In this document: piece after piece, positions 10,953 through 20,659 of the stretch
Position numbering within the stretch: position 1 is the first letter of the stretch
Layout of the letters: each line of letters opens with the position of its first letter
Assembly: GCF_001640025.1 (NCBI RefSeq)
Contig: NC_031671.1
Span: forward strand, 1,178,001 to 1,242,000
DNA length: 64,000 bases
Origin: Sugiyamaella lignohabitans
Taxonomy: Eukaryota; Ascomycota; Dipodascomycetes; Dipodascales; Trichomonascaceae
Direction of reading: 5' to 3'
The notes under the pieces: model-generated
What the model was told of the DNA's origin: nothing
Databases searched by the model: none
The model's input: only the letters and a program-made list of their open reading frames with translations
Made by a program: the position numbers and the translations under genes

Positions 10953-11229
10953 ATGGCCCTGACTTTTGAAGAAAAGCAACGTCTCTTGAGAGCTTGGAAA
11001 AATCAGCTCACTGACTTGGAGTATGATATCCGCAAATTAGAGTCAAAAAATGGCAGGTATATGAGATCATAGCTCAACAACTGTAAGCTAACCTAATATA
11101 GACCCCAGAAATTATGGTTATCTTGTAATTATGGAAGGCAAACGCAACCACCTGGTTAATAAGATTCTTTCTTTGGAAGCCGGTGATGAACCCTTGGATA
11201 CATCTGAGACCAGCTACAGAGGGCTCTAG
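10953..11229 (+). CDS. small two-exon hypothetical protein, 74 aa
   Basis: Exon 1 is 10953-11056, beginning MALTFEEKQRLLRAW, charged and helical (about residues 4-34). A donor GTATAT follows at 11057. CTAAC lies near 11088 and an acceptor CAG ends at 11108. Exon 2 is 11109-11229 and reads NYGYLVIMEGKRNHLVNKIL, then LSLEAGDEPLD, ending at TAG. Both exons have protein-like composition and the frame joins cleanly, which is unlikely for random AT-rich sequence. An alternative acceptor TATAG at 11102 would give a 53-aa product with a less plausible tail. I do not recognise the family. It looks like a small helical subunit of a larger complex, but that is inference only. Confidence 0.5.
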
Positions 11230-14100
11230 ATATTAAATAATCACCCTCGTGATTAGAGTAGCCTGCCATTCTTGCTCTCTCAATTAGGTTAGGATTTGTA
11301 CCCGACAGGGGCAAACTATACAACACCCCGAGACCAGTCAACCAGTCTCTTATATAAAGAACTAAATAATAAGAGATCTAATAAATAATGCTCGAATTAT
11401 TGGCTTCTGATATATTATGTCTCTCCTGGAGCTAAGATATGTCCATTATGCAATGCTCTCGTGTGGACAATGTCATTACCGAGATTGGCTATTATATTTT
11501 GAGAAGAAAATACTTACCAATACGGTGACCAAATTCGTCAAAAAATATCCATTTGATTCCATCCGACCGAGGTCGCCAAAAGTTAACGGATCTTCGTGTT
11601 CTCCGCCTCGGAGTTGATCCTGCATGAACGAGTGCCAGTCCCAGGAAGCAGTAAAGTATCATAATTTGTTTTCCCCGGTTCACCAGCAAACAAGCTAATT
11701 GTTTTGTGCACTGTTTATCTTCAAGCACTACAATAATATATAGCCAGTCATTAATTGATGGTCAGGCTGACTTTGCTTTTTTCTGTCTTATTGTTGATCT
11801 CTGCAAGAGCGTTGCACATGCACGCAGCCGGATATAGCGTCCCACGACTTGGATCTAGTCAAGATATAGTACTATTCGGCAGTTAAGAGTATAATATGCT
11901 AACGCAAACTCTTTTTCTTTAGTATTTTCAACTTGTATATCCGGTTTTTAGGCATAAAAAATAGCACTAATGGGCTCTGGACACTAGAAGCACATATTCA
12001 TTGCCGTAACTCGTCATACAAGTCTCAATTGCTACCTCCTGTCTTCATATATGTCACAGCTTTCCTCTTTGTTTTCGTTTCATGAAGCTTGACGGAGGCT
12101 GATTATGCATGACGCATCTTGAGCATATATTATCTTCAAATTATTGTTACGACCTTATGTGTTCATTCAATATAGTTGCCTCTTTTGTATCAAGGGTTAC
12201 ATAATGAATAATATAGAAATACACTACGGAGCAATTCAACCTACATGATCCATCCCACGAAATGTTGTAACCCATAATGATGACAAGAATATGGAGAAAT
12301 GGCCATTTGGCCGAGTCCATCAACATTTGTAGATGGAGAGGAACCCGCCTATTGGTCATACAAAAAGAAATGTAGCCAATTTAGACACCATAGACTTGAG
12401 GCGTTCCTGAAACGTTCTTTCGATACCCGTCGAACTCTACAAAGGAAACGAACCTAATTGTTGTCGCTCGCTTAGAGCTAATTTTAGTCGGTATCAGGTA
12501 GCCTCTACGCTTCCAAGACATCAACCCTATATGCTATATTAACATGCATGAAAATCTGTAGAATCAGAGCGAATCTCCAGATAGCCTACTCAAAAGCATG
12601 TTATAGTTTGTGCATATAAAGTTTGGCGGCACAAATTGGTTTTTAAAGTCAAAACTCTAAGTCTACTGGGACCCGCGCTGATCCAATTATCAGGGTCAAA
12701 GAATAATCAACCGCCAATTTTGGCCAAATAATTGCTGGTGGTCTAGCTCCGGCCGAATGTGGCTAGCCCGCGCTAAGATTACCAAGAATGAGACGAAATC
12801 ATGATCCATAGTAATATAATTGTTCACAATGCATGGAAGGTGCTTGAGAAACCAGGCAGCTGGTTAAATTCCAATCGACTCCAGTTGCAGTCTAGAGACT
12901 CGTTATCGTTAGAGAGCCATTACTTAAGCTTATTGCACCGTCATTTATGTAAAACTCCAGGAAGAGAACTGGTTCATTCGCTTGTCCGAGTAGACTCTGA
13001 GCAATGTTTTATACCAAGATAAACAAAACTAAAACCCAGATATAATTCAATAATATTGCAAGAAGACAGGCATGAACCTAATACCTAGTATTAACGCCGT
13101 AAGCTGCTAAGATACCTACCTTTATTAAAGTATTAATATTTTCCCCATTTGCGAAATATATTTTCAGCCTGACAGAACCGTGGTTGCTATAGCAGCATCC
13201 TATAAAGCCAGACCCTACCTTTCTTACATTTCATAAAATCACCTTTATAAAGATTATCATATCAGGTTAACGTTGATGTTAATTATCAGGCTTAACCAGT
13301 GCCTTGATGAACTAGTTGGTCAAACATTGTTTCGTTAGGAAAGGGATACCATAAAACAAAAAAATAGCCGGTTAAATATGACGAAGTAGCGGTATCGCCA
13401 ATGAAGAACAGTATGGATCAAAATCATACGATAACCTGTGAAAACAGTATATCCAAACCATAAATCAAGAATAAATATAATAACGCTTTTTAATTCCCTC
13501 GCCCATAAAATATTTTTCTTGAACAATAAAAAAAGGCAGGAGTACAGCTTAGAGTTGCCTCTGTTCATCCGCTTGAGCTTATCTTCCTGGATGCACGTAG
13601 AATAAAATAATCCTTCCAGACATACAGATGCCATATCTAACTTCTGACAAGGCTAACGTTGGACCAGGCTCTCTTACCTCCTAAAACTGGTTTGTGCAGT
13701 GGGGTGGCTATTAAACATATTTCTTTTGCTTGCCTACCTGCCTTGCACTTCTTTTAAGGTTTGCTGGTTTCGATTAGCTCCACTACATTGTCTTTATATT
13801 TCCTGTACTGGACTCTTTAGCGAGTGATTCAGTGCTATATATCTCTTACTCTGGAGGATCAATCTGTGTTGTTTTAGTTTTAGAATTCAAAAACGGCACT
13901 AATAATAATTATCATACCCAGTTACCGTACAATTGATGAATTTATTGTCACCATATTTGTTCTACACATAAATATAAACTATATCCTCCGTCTTACAACT
14001 AAGCTTGACGGTTACATTTTGTCCCGAGCCAATTACTTGTCGGTGTTTTCATACTTCTTCTTTATAAGTACCTACACAAGTTTGACTGGTGCGGGGATCT
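11230..14100. other. gene-poor AT-rich region
   Basis: About 2.9 kb upstream of the Zn2Cys6 regulator. Only short frames are present, none with a recognisable motif. There are no GC elements and no tRNA. It may be a long regulatory region, or it may hide decayed or small spliced genes I cannot resolve. Confidence 0.45.
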
Positions 14101-16677
14101 ATGCAATTAATGACCGGCTACTACAAGGTAGAAGGAGACAATTTGTCTTCAAGTAAACGAGACTATGAGTGGTCTAATACAAACACTAGTCCTAGTCAGC
14201 AACGACCGAAGCCAACATTACCCAGCATAAATCAACTGATAAACAGCCCAGCAAGTCTTTCTCTGCGAGATTCAAATGACAGCCTGAGATGGAGTATGCC
14301 ACGGACCCCCTACACCACAACGCCATTGCAAAGTCCTTCTTCGGCTATATTCTCATCCTCCAACGTAAACCTTCCGTCAATAAGAAATAAACTTCAGAGT
14401 GGGTTCCCAGACCTATCAGTCGGACAGATACAGAACCTTCCCAATTCACAAACCTCATGTGCTAGTGGTATTTCTCCTGTTCCTTCCGCAAACAGAGGAG
14501 GGCGTTCAGTATTTCCAATTTCAGGACCGACTACACCAGATCAGCAAGTATCTCATCAATTAAGTGATGATGGTTATTATAGCAAGCCTGTTAGTGAGAC
14601 AGGATACTCTGTGTCTATACAGAATGACGGTACTAGAGGATCTGAGGGTCTGCCATGTCCACCACCGATGCCCCCAAAAAGCCGGTATGAGCAGCAACCA
14701 TATCATAAGCATCAGCAACACCAATACCATCAGCATCATCATGAACAACACCAGCAGCATCAACATCAGCATCAGCAGCAACAGCACATGGGCCAGATGA
14801 ATCACCACGGGCTAGTCGAGTGTCAACCACCCATAATGCAACCGTCCATGCAGCCGGTCATCCAACACTCCATGTTCCATGGCCCAAGGCAAATGCATCA
14901 TGGTGAAAGTCAAAACAGCAATTATAGTCTAGGGACAATTCAATCTCTACCACCTACCTTATCTGGATCTACAGGGACCACTTCCGATAATGGAAACTCT
15001 AATCACATCTATGGCTTGGGAATCTACCCAGTGAATCAAGAAGGAGTTGTCTGCAATGGAATGGTAGTCAATACCATAAGTGGCAACAGTAACGTCAGCA
15101 GAGACTATTACGATGCCAGGTATTCGCAAGCACAGATGCAATCATACTCCAGGTACTGTGGAGATTATCAAGGCATGTTGGACATCACTTCTACTACTTA
15201 CCAATTGCAGCCAATTATCACGTCAAGTAAGGATATTAAACGTCGGACCAAAACGGGGTGTATTACGTGCCGTAAGCGAAGGATAAAGTGTGACGAGAGG
15301 CACCCAACCTGTCTCAACTGTGAAAAATCCAAACGAGTTTGCATCGGTTATGACCCGGTATTTCGAAATCAGGTAGACAAACGTCGTAAAAAGGGAGCTT
15401 CAACATGGACTGGTGAAAGTGGACCAAAAATAGTCTCGCATTCATCGACAACGCAAAACCTGACACCAGTATCTGATGGCATTGGTAATTCATTTGATCT
15501 GAGTCATAGCAACAATACTACGGGTCCAACAACTAGTGACAGTGAAGAGAGTCCAGGAAGTGGCCAGAGATCATCCAGCGTATCCTACAGCAATACTCCC
15601 ATTACAATAGCTAGTAATACTGGTACACCACCGTCGTTTGCCAGTGATCAGGAGAAAGACCGTTGTCGGATTAAGATTGCTAGTCTGTTAGATGCAGCTG
15701 ATGTTATCGAGTGCCAGAAGAAAAGCCCGGTGTCAGATGGAGAATTCATATCCAAAATTGTAGTGGGCAAACCAACAACCAAAGAGCTCGACTCAGGACC
15801 TTTCTTTGAGCACAACCCTCCTAGATGGGAAGATGTTTGTACCTACTTCACAGAAAAGATAGCTGTTCACCTGGACAATCTGTTCAACACCACTCGATTT
15901 TCTGACATTGCAGCCGGTAGTATCAAGAAGAGCGGATCGGATCTCTCCAACAGACACAGCAGTAAAATTGGAGGCAGCGAAGACCTGGCAGTGTTGGAGA
16001 CCATTCGACAGATCTTTGCTATCCTCCATCCATCAGCGTACGTTGAAAACCTTGCATTAGACGAGAATGCCAAACTCGAGGAATTGCGCATTACTAGCAA
16101 CTACAAACTTCTCCGATGTGTTCTCCAACTTATAAATTCAAACCGAGACACAGAGTTCTTGCCTGTGGCAGTGGAAGATTACGAGATATTCCTCAAAGTG
16201 ACGATTCTGCACCAGTTCATCTACGGAGAGGTGCCATTGAAACGACCAGCCAACCAAGATGGAACCCAAAGTCTTGGATCACCAGTATCTCCACGAACCG
16301 AAGGCGAAGAAAATAGAGACAACAGCAGCAACAACAGCATGGCCAATAAAGCTCAAAGCATTATCAAAATTGACGAGAACATTAACAGCGAAGAGATGTG
16401 GAAGCTGCTTGAGTACATTCGCAACGGCGGTTCTATTGATGAACAGGACCTTGAAGCCATGGCGGTCTTGTGCCAGTCTAACATGAACAACAAAGAGTCG
16501 ACTTCAGTTGTCGAGGCAGCTCTAGTAGCCATTCTTCTTGGTCTTCATTACAGTTCGTCCACCTGCAGCACCAGCAAAAGCGAGTCGAGAATCCGAATCC
16601 GTCTGCTCGAACTCTCCGGCACTGGCACTTTGAGTCCGTTCCTGAGACGTCTAATCAACATGACACTCAGTCTCTAA
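14101..16677 (+). CDS. Zn2Cys6 (Gal4-type) transcription factor
   Basis: About 858 aa from the ATG at 14101; the frame extends a little upstream but only from a GTG. The first 380 residues are low complexity: Ser/Pro rich, then a Gln/His tract at about 200-240. The zinc cluster TGCITCRKRRIKC...CLNCEKSKRVC spans about residues 387-414 with canonical spacing C-X2-C-X6-C-X6-C-X2-C-X6-C, preceded by the basic KRRTKT. The C-terminal half (about 510-858) is helical with Ser/Asn linkers and would hold the regulatory domain. The 'GYDPVFR' after the cluster resembles regulators of the Cwt1/Moc3 kind, but I would not name it on that. Family members bind CGG-containing sites in the nucleus. It has a long gene-free upstream region and no introns. 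Confidence 0.85.
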   Translation: MQLMTGYYKVEGDNLSSSKRDYEWSNTNTSPSQQRPKPTLPSINQLINSPASLSLRDSNDSLRWSMPRTPYTTTPLQSPSSAIFSSSNVNLPSIRNKLQSGFPDLSVGQIQNLPNSQTSCASGISPVPSANRGGRSVFPISGPTTPDQQVSHQLSDDGYYSKPVSETGYSVSIQNDGTRGSEGLPCPPPMPPKSRYEQQPYHKHQQHQYHQHHHEQHQQHQHQHQQQQHMGQMNHHGLVECQPPIMQPSMQPVIQHSMFHGPRQMHHGESQNSNYSLGTIQSLPPTLSGSTGTTSDNGNSNHIYGLGIYPVNQEGVVCNGMVVNTISGNSNVSRDYYDARYSQAQMQSYSRYCGDYQGMLDITSTTYQLQPIITSSKDIKRRTKTGCITCRKRRIKCDERHPTCLNCEKSKRVCIGYDPVFRNQVDKRRKKGASTWTGESGPKIVSHSSTTQNLTPVSDGIGNSFDLSHSNNTTGPTTSDSEESPGSGQRSSSVSYSNTPITIASNTGTPPSFASDQEKDRCRIKIASLLDAADVIECQKKSPVSDGEFISKIVVGKPTTKELDSGPFFEHNPPRWEDVCTYFTEKIAVHLDNLFNTTRFSDIAAGSIKKSGSDLSNRHSSKIGGSEDLAVLETIRQIFAILHPSAYVENLALDENAKLEELRITSNYKLLRCVLQLINSNRDTEFLPVAVEDYEIFLKVTILHQFIYGEVPLKRPANQDGTQSLGSPVSPRTEGEENRDNSSNNSMANKAQSIIKIDENINSEEMWKLLEYIRNGGSIDEQDLEAMAVLCQSNMNNKESTSVVEAALVAILLGLHYSSSTCSTSKSESRIRIRLLELSGTGTLSPFLRRLINMTLSL

Positions 16678-16886
16678 CGCGCATGGCGACTTGGTCACTT
16701 TTTTCCGCTTCACTTTCCGCTTCCTTTCCGTTCCTCTTCACCAAGTCTACTCTCACCCCACTCTCCCCATCTCCCGATCTCACACTCTCTCTTCTCTCTC
16801 CTCTCTCTCATGTCGCGTCATTTATTTAACTTATTATTTAATTTATTATTCATCTCTTTCCCTCCACCTCCCTGGACTTCCCGTTC

Positions 16887-17033
16887 TGCCTCCGGCGGCT
16901 GGGGCGCTGCCCCAGACCCTGCAGTGCTCGCTTCGCGAGCTTCCCGTCTACCAATCGGATCCAACTCTCGGTCCTAACCAGCCTCCGGCGGCTGGGGCGC
17001 TGCCCCAGACCCCGTAGTGTTCGCTTCGCGAGC
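16887..17033. repeat. two GC double-hairpin elements, F-F
   Basis: F at 16887-16940 and F at 16981-17033, both with the GTGCTCGC/GCGAGC tip type. The second has one tip mismatch. They lie 210 nt after the Zn2Cys6 stop, in the same sense as that gene. Confidence 0.85.
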
Positions 17034-17040
17034 TTCAGTA

Positions 17041-17193
17041 CACCAGCAGGGTCTAACTCTCGGTCCCCAGCTGTTGCCTGGTGTCCGAGACACCGTTGTA
17101 GTGGCTTCACGAGCTTCAGTGCACCAGGGTCCAACTCTCGGTCCCCAGCTTTTACCTGGTGTCCCAGACACCGTTGTAGTGGCTTCGCGAGCT
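17041..17193. repeat. tandem pair of divergent hairpin elements
   Basis: Two units of about 77 nt, roughly 17041-17117 and 17121-17193. They share CTCTCGGTCCCCAGCT and then a GGTGTC/GACACC hairpin in the place where normal copies have CTGGGGC/GCCCCAG, followed by GTTGTAGTGGCTTC. Sequence identity to the family is low, but the hairpin position and flanks are kept. Confidence 0.6.
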
Positions 17194-17321
17194 CCCCCGT
17201 AAAATAAATCCCCTCCTGGCTTTTCTGACCCTACAATCCCCTCAACATACAAACAAGAATCTCACCACCCGGCTCGAGAACAGACTGGTTTTAACTATAA
17301 ACTCTCCAGGGACCTCAAACC

Positions 17322-17447
17322 GCTCGCGAAGCGAGCACCACGGGGTCTGGGGCAGCGCCCCAGCCGCCGGAGGCACAACCTTCCCCCTCAACCGCTCGCG
17401 AAGCGAGCACAACGGGGTCTGGGGCAGCGCCCCAGCCGCCGGAGGCA
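17322..17447. repeat. two GC double-hairpin elements, R-R
   Basis: R at 17322-17375 and R at 17394-17447, nearly identical and both with the GCTCGC/GCGAGC tip. With the F-F pair upstream they make a large inverted arrangement. Confidence 0.85.
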
Positions 17448-18012
17448 CAACGCACCCCCCAGCCGGCCCTTCGGTCAGGGTCGCGATAGCGGCGGTTGCT
17501 GAAGAACGCTTTGGGCGAGAATTTTCAGGGGTGCATATGGCACATACTGCATGCACGTCACCCACCGGGTGGTGCGTCGAGCCAAGTTTCAAGGGTGCAT
17601 TTATCCGGCGGGCCGGCGGGGGTTCTGGACGGTGGGCCCTAGCCAGCGAGCCGGGTCGACTCTCAACACCACAAATCCACTGACCGGTACTTTTTGACAA
17701 ACGCTTCCGTAAACTACAAGAGAAACGAAAGAACTAGCCGGTCCGCGAGCCACGGGTTAAGCGGAGGGGTCGGGGCAGTGCTCCGTGCCAGGGACCCTGT
17801 TACCGCTGTTTCTATGGAGATCTCCTGCTCAAGCGACAGATCCAAGGCGCCTCGGACATGTGCACTTACATCGTCGTGCAGCTATCGTCGTCGTACACAC
17901 GAAACCGTCCATCTGTCGCGCTGTTCTAAAAATGGAACATGCCACATACCACCACCACCACCTTCCGCTCCTCAACTCCTCCTGGGTCGGAGACTGGAGA
18001 GGGAGGGGAGTT

Positions 18013-18073
18013 CGCCTCCGGCGGCTGGGGCTCCGCCCCAGACCCCGCTGCTCCTCTCGCTTTGCTCGAGTCG
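18013..18073. repeat. GC double-hairpin element, single F
   Basis: Complete F copy with the CTCGAGTCG tip type, in gene-free sequence. Confidence 0.85.
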
Positions 18074-19672
18074 GGCGTAGGGTTGTCCAGTAATTTTTAT
18101 TTTTATTTTTATTTATTTATTTATTTATTTCTGTATTTCTTTATTATTTTATTTTATTGTTCGCTGGACATTTCATTCCGCAGTGGTTCGGTGGTTCGTT
18201 GGTGGTGTAAAAGTACGTGGTCGCATCGCATGGGCATTGTCGCTCCAGCAGCACCAGCAGCAGAAGCAGTAACAGTAGCTTTCGATGACGTTCGTTCGCG
18301 GATTTTATTTTGTCTATATTCACTATCAGTGCCGCCCGAATTGTACAAATAAAAACAATAAAAAAAACTGTAAATTTTCGAGTCCAGTCCACAAACCCTC
18401 AATTTTGTAATTTGTCCAAAAACAGCGCTGGAATTAACTCTCAACTCACATTCGCCCTGCCTGCCTGCCTGCCTACCTACCTGCTCGTACTCGTTCTCTG
18501 TACTCATAAATCCAAAAAAAAAAAAAAAAAAATTAAACGAGTTCGATGTCCTCGTTCGTTTGTCCCAACCTTGATACTAGAATACTCTCGTGTTCGCCGG
18601 CTGGGCATCAGTAACTAAATAGCCTAGTAAACGGACCACAACGGGAGTCAAATGAGTCTCCCAACCCCTTTAAGAGCGTGAGATGACTCAGCGCCATTGT
18701 CAAAGGGCTGATTTTTAAACAAGCAAATATCATAAATAAAATATTTTTGGCAACTAAAAAAGTAAAAATAAATGCGCAAATTCAGAAAAAGAAAAATAAA
18801 AATGCAAAAATATCCGGCCTAAAACCACTGCCAGCGGCTGCCGCTGCTGCTGCTGCTCCTGCTGCTGCTGCTGCTGTTCACTTGCGGTCTTTCTGCAGGC
18901 AGCTGCGGCCGGTATGCCCCCTCCTGTCTCATCTTGTATCCTCCTGCCCATTCCTGCCCCCTCGCTAGGCTACCTACTGCTTGTATCGAAATTCCAGCCG
19001 AACCACCCTTGCAGCCCAGCAAGTCGGGCTGCATTGACCTGTCTGGTGCCCATTTTAAGCCCAAACTGCAGCAGCAGTAGCATCAGCAGCAGAATCAGCA
19101 GCAGCCGAAACGCCAGCACCTTCAACACCAGCCCGCTTGATCCTCGCTCCAGCTGCCGCTGCTGCTGCTGCTGCTGCTGCTGTTGCTGCTACTACAGCTC
19201 TCCCACTGCAACCCACAGCCTCGCTCGCTCGCTGGCTCGCTAGCTTTCGTGTTCACGTTACTAAAAGTATTACATACACGCATTTAAAATTCTTCTTTTG
19301 TACTGCCAAACAAACGCTATTATTAGACTAAAAAATTTCCGGTCTGAGGTCATTCTTATAACAACGACCGACTGACGTCGCATCTCCAACAACAAATCCT
19401 GGATATCCTGGGCTTTTATTTATAAGGTAAGTATTTTTTGGCGATACTTTTTCTAGCTTCGCGTGTCGGTATCGCGGTCTGGTCTTGTTCTTCTGGCGTC
19501 GTTCTTCGTCGCTTTTTGGCTCGTTCGCTGGTTTCGGAGTCCTCGACAATTGTTCCATTGTCATTCTTCGAGCGATTGCTCTTTTTCAAAACTTGGCTGG
19601 GTCACAGTTCATGACATTTCTGGTGTTGTTTCGTTCCTCCTGGTTCCGTCTCGATCTGAGGCGGGGTCGGAC

Positions 19673-19727
19673 TGCCTCCGGCGGCTGGGGCTTCGCCCCA
19701 GACCCCGTTGCTCCTGCTTCGCAGGAG
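19673..19727. repeat. GC double-hairpin element, single F
   Basis: F copy with loop TTC in the first hairpin and the CTCCTGC/GCAGGAG tip. Confidence 0.85.
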
Positions 19728-20133
19728 TTGCTGGGTTCGTCGAGGAGTGTCAGTGGGTTCGTGTGATGTTTTTTTTGTTTTTTTCGATTCCGGTGTTGTT
19801 GGGTTCTGGTGTTGGTTCTGGTGTTCTCGGTAGCTGGGAGCTGATCTGACGAGCTGATCTGGACAGAGCCGTGGGTTTTCACAGAACTGCTGGAGAAATA
19901 ATTTGTCTTCTTTTTTTTTTCTTTTCGGGCACGACTTTTCAAGTTCTGCTGGTTGAACTTGAACTTGTTCTGAATCTGTTGTCTATTTTTTCGTTCCCGG
20001 CTGACAGGACCAATCACAAGAACTCTCCAGTATCAGGATCAGTGTTGGGATCGGTATAAAGATTTGCCAGTCACTAGTCACCAACAGCCACGTTGAGCCG
20101 ACCACGAAAGAATTACTGGTGCTGGCACCACGC

Positions 20134-20300
20134 CCGACTCGAGCGCAGCGAGAGGAGCAACCAGGGGTCTGGGGCGGAGCCCCAGCCGCCGGAGGCAGGC
20201 CCCGGACCCCCCAGGAAGAGCACGGAACCCCCCAGAAACGACTCGAGCGGAGCGAGAGGAGCAGCCAGGGTCTGGGGTGAAGCCCCAGCCGCCGGAGGCA
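20134..20300. repeat. two GC double-hairpin elements, R-R
   Basis: R at 20134-20196, with one extra G in the spacer, and R at 20239-20300. They lie just before the putative branch site of the KRE6 leader intron. Confidence 0.85.
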
Positions 20301-20659
20301 GACCACCCGGTTGCGGCTGGAGTGGTACAGGTACTAACAGGACACAGTATTCATTCGTTTCGTATTTGTGTGTATTTTTAGAATCGCCAGTAGTGCACTG
20401 TTGCTGAGACGGAGAGTGTAGTGTTCGCTAGGTTGCATCGGCTTGTCATTTTTATTTGTTATTATTGGTAGTAGTAGTAGAGAAAGCTGCCAGATTATTT
20501 GCTGCAGTGATTGGATCTGCTAATACCAGAGCGAAAGAGAGAAAGAAGTGAGAAAGAAGAAAGAGAAGGAGGAGAGAAACACGATTGCTAGATTCTGTTT
20601 GATTTCGAGTGATAGAAAGAGAAGAGAAAAAGCAAGAGAAAGGAGATTTGAGTGCAGAC

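Larger units (their letters stand above)
19427..20347 (+). other. putative intron in the KRE6 5' leader
   Basis: A strong donor GTAAGTATTT at 19427 and TACTAACAG at 20332-20340 frame a 0.9-kb interval about 310 nt before the KRE6 start. By the acceptor rule seen elsewhere in this window, the AG touching the branch site is skipped and the next one (ending 20347) would be used. It contains three GC elements. No coding frame tests this model. Confidence 0.4.
16678..20659. other. long low-complexity region before KRE6
   Basis: About 4 kb with no gene I can support. It holds GC elements, CT-rich tracts (16735-16810), T/A-rich tracts (18088-18160) and CTG/CAG triplet runs (18839-18875 and 19150-19190). 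Near 17520-17590 are short palindromes such as CACCCACCGGGTGGTG. The last 1.2 kb is probably the KRE6 leader. Confidence 0.5.

Noticed and set aside
12801..13634. Frames of 60-100 codons in the gene-poor tract
   Set aside because: Biased to Ile/Phe/Leu/Lys as expected of AT-rich random sequence, with no conserved motifs.
14560..14830. Minus-strand frames opposite the Gln/His tract of the Zn2Cys6 gene
   Set aside because: Shadow frames caused by CAT/CAG triplet repeats in the real coding strand.
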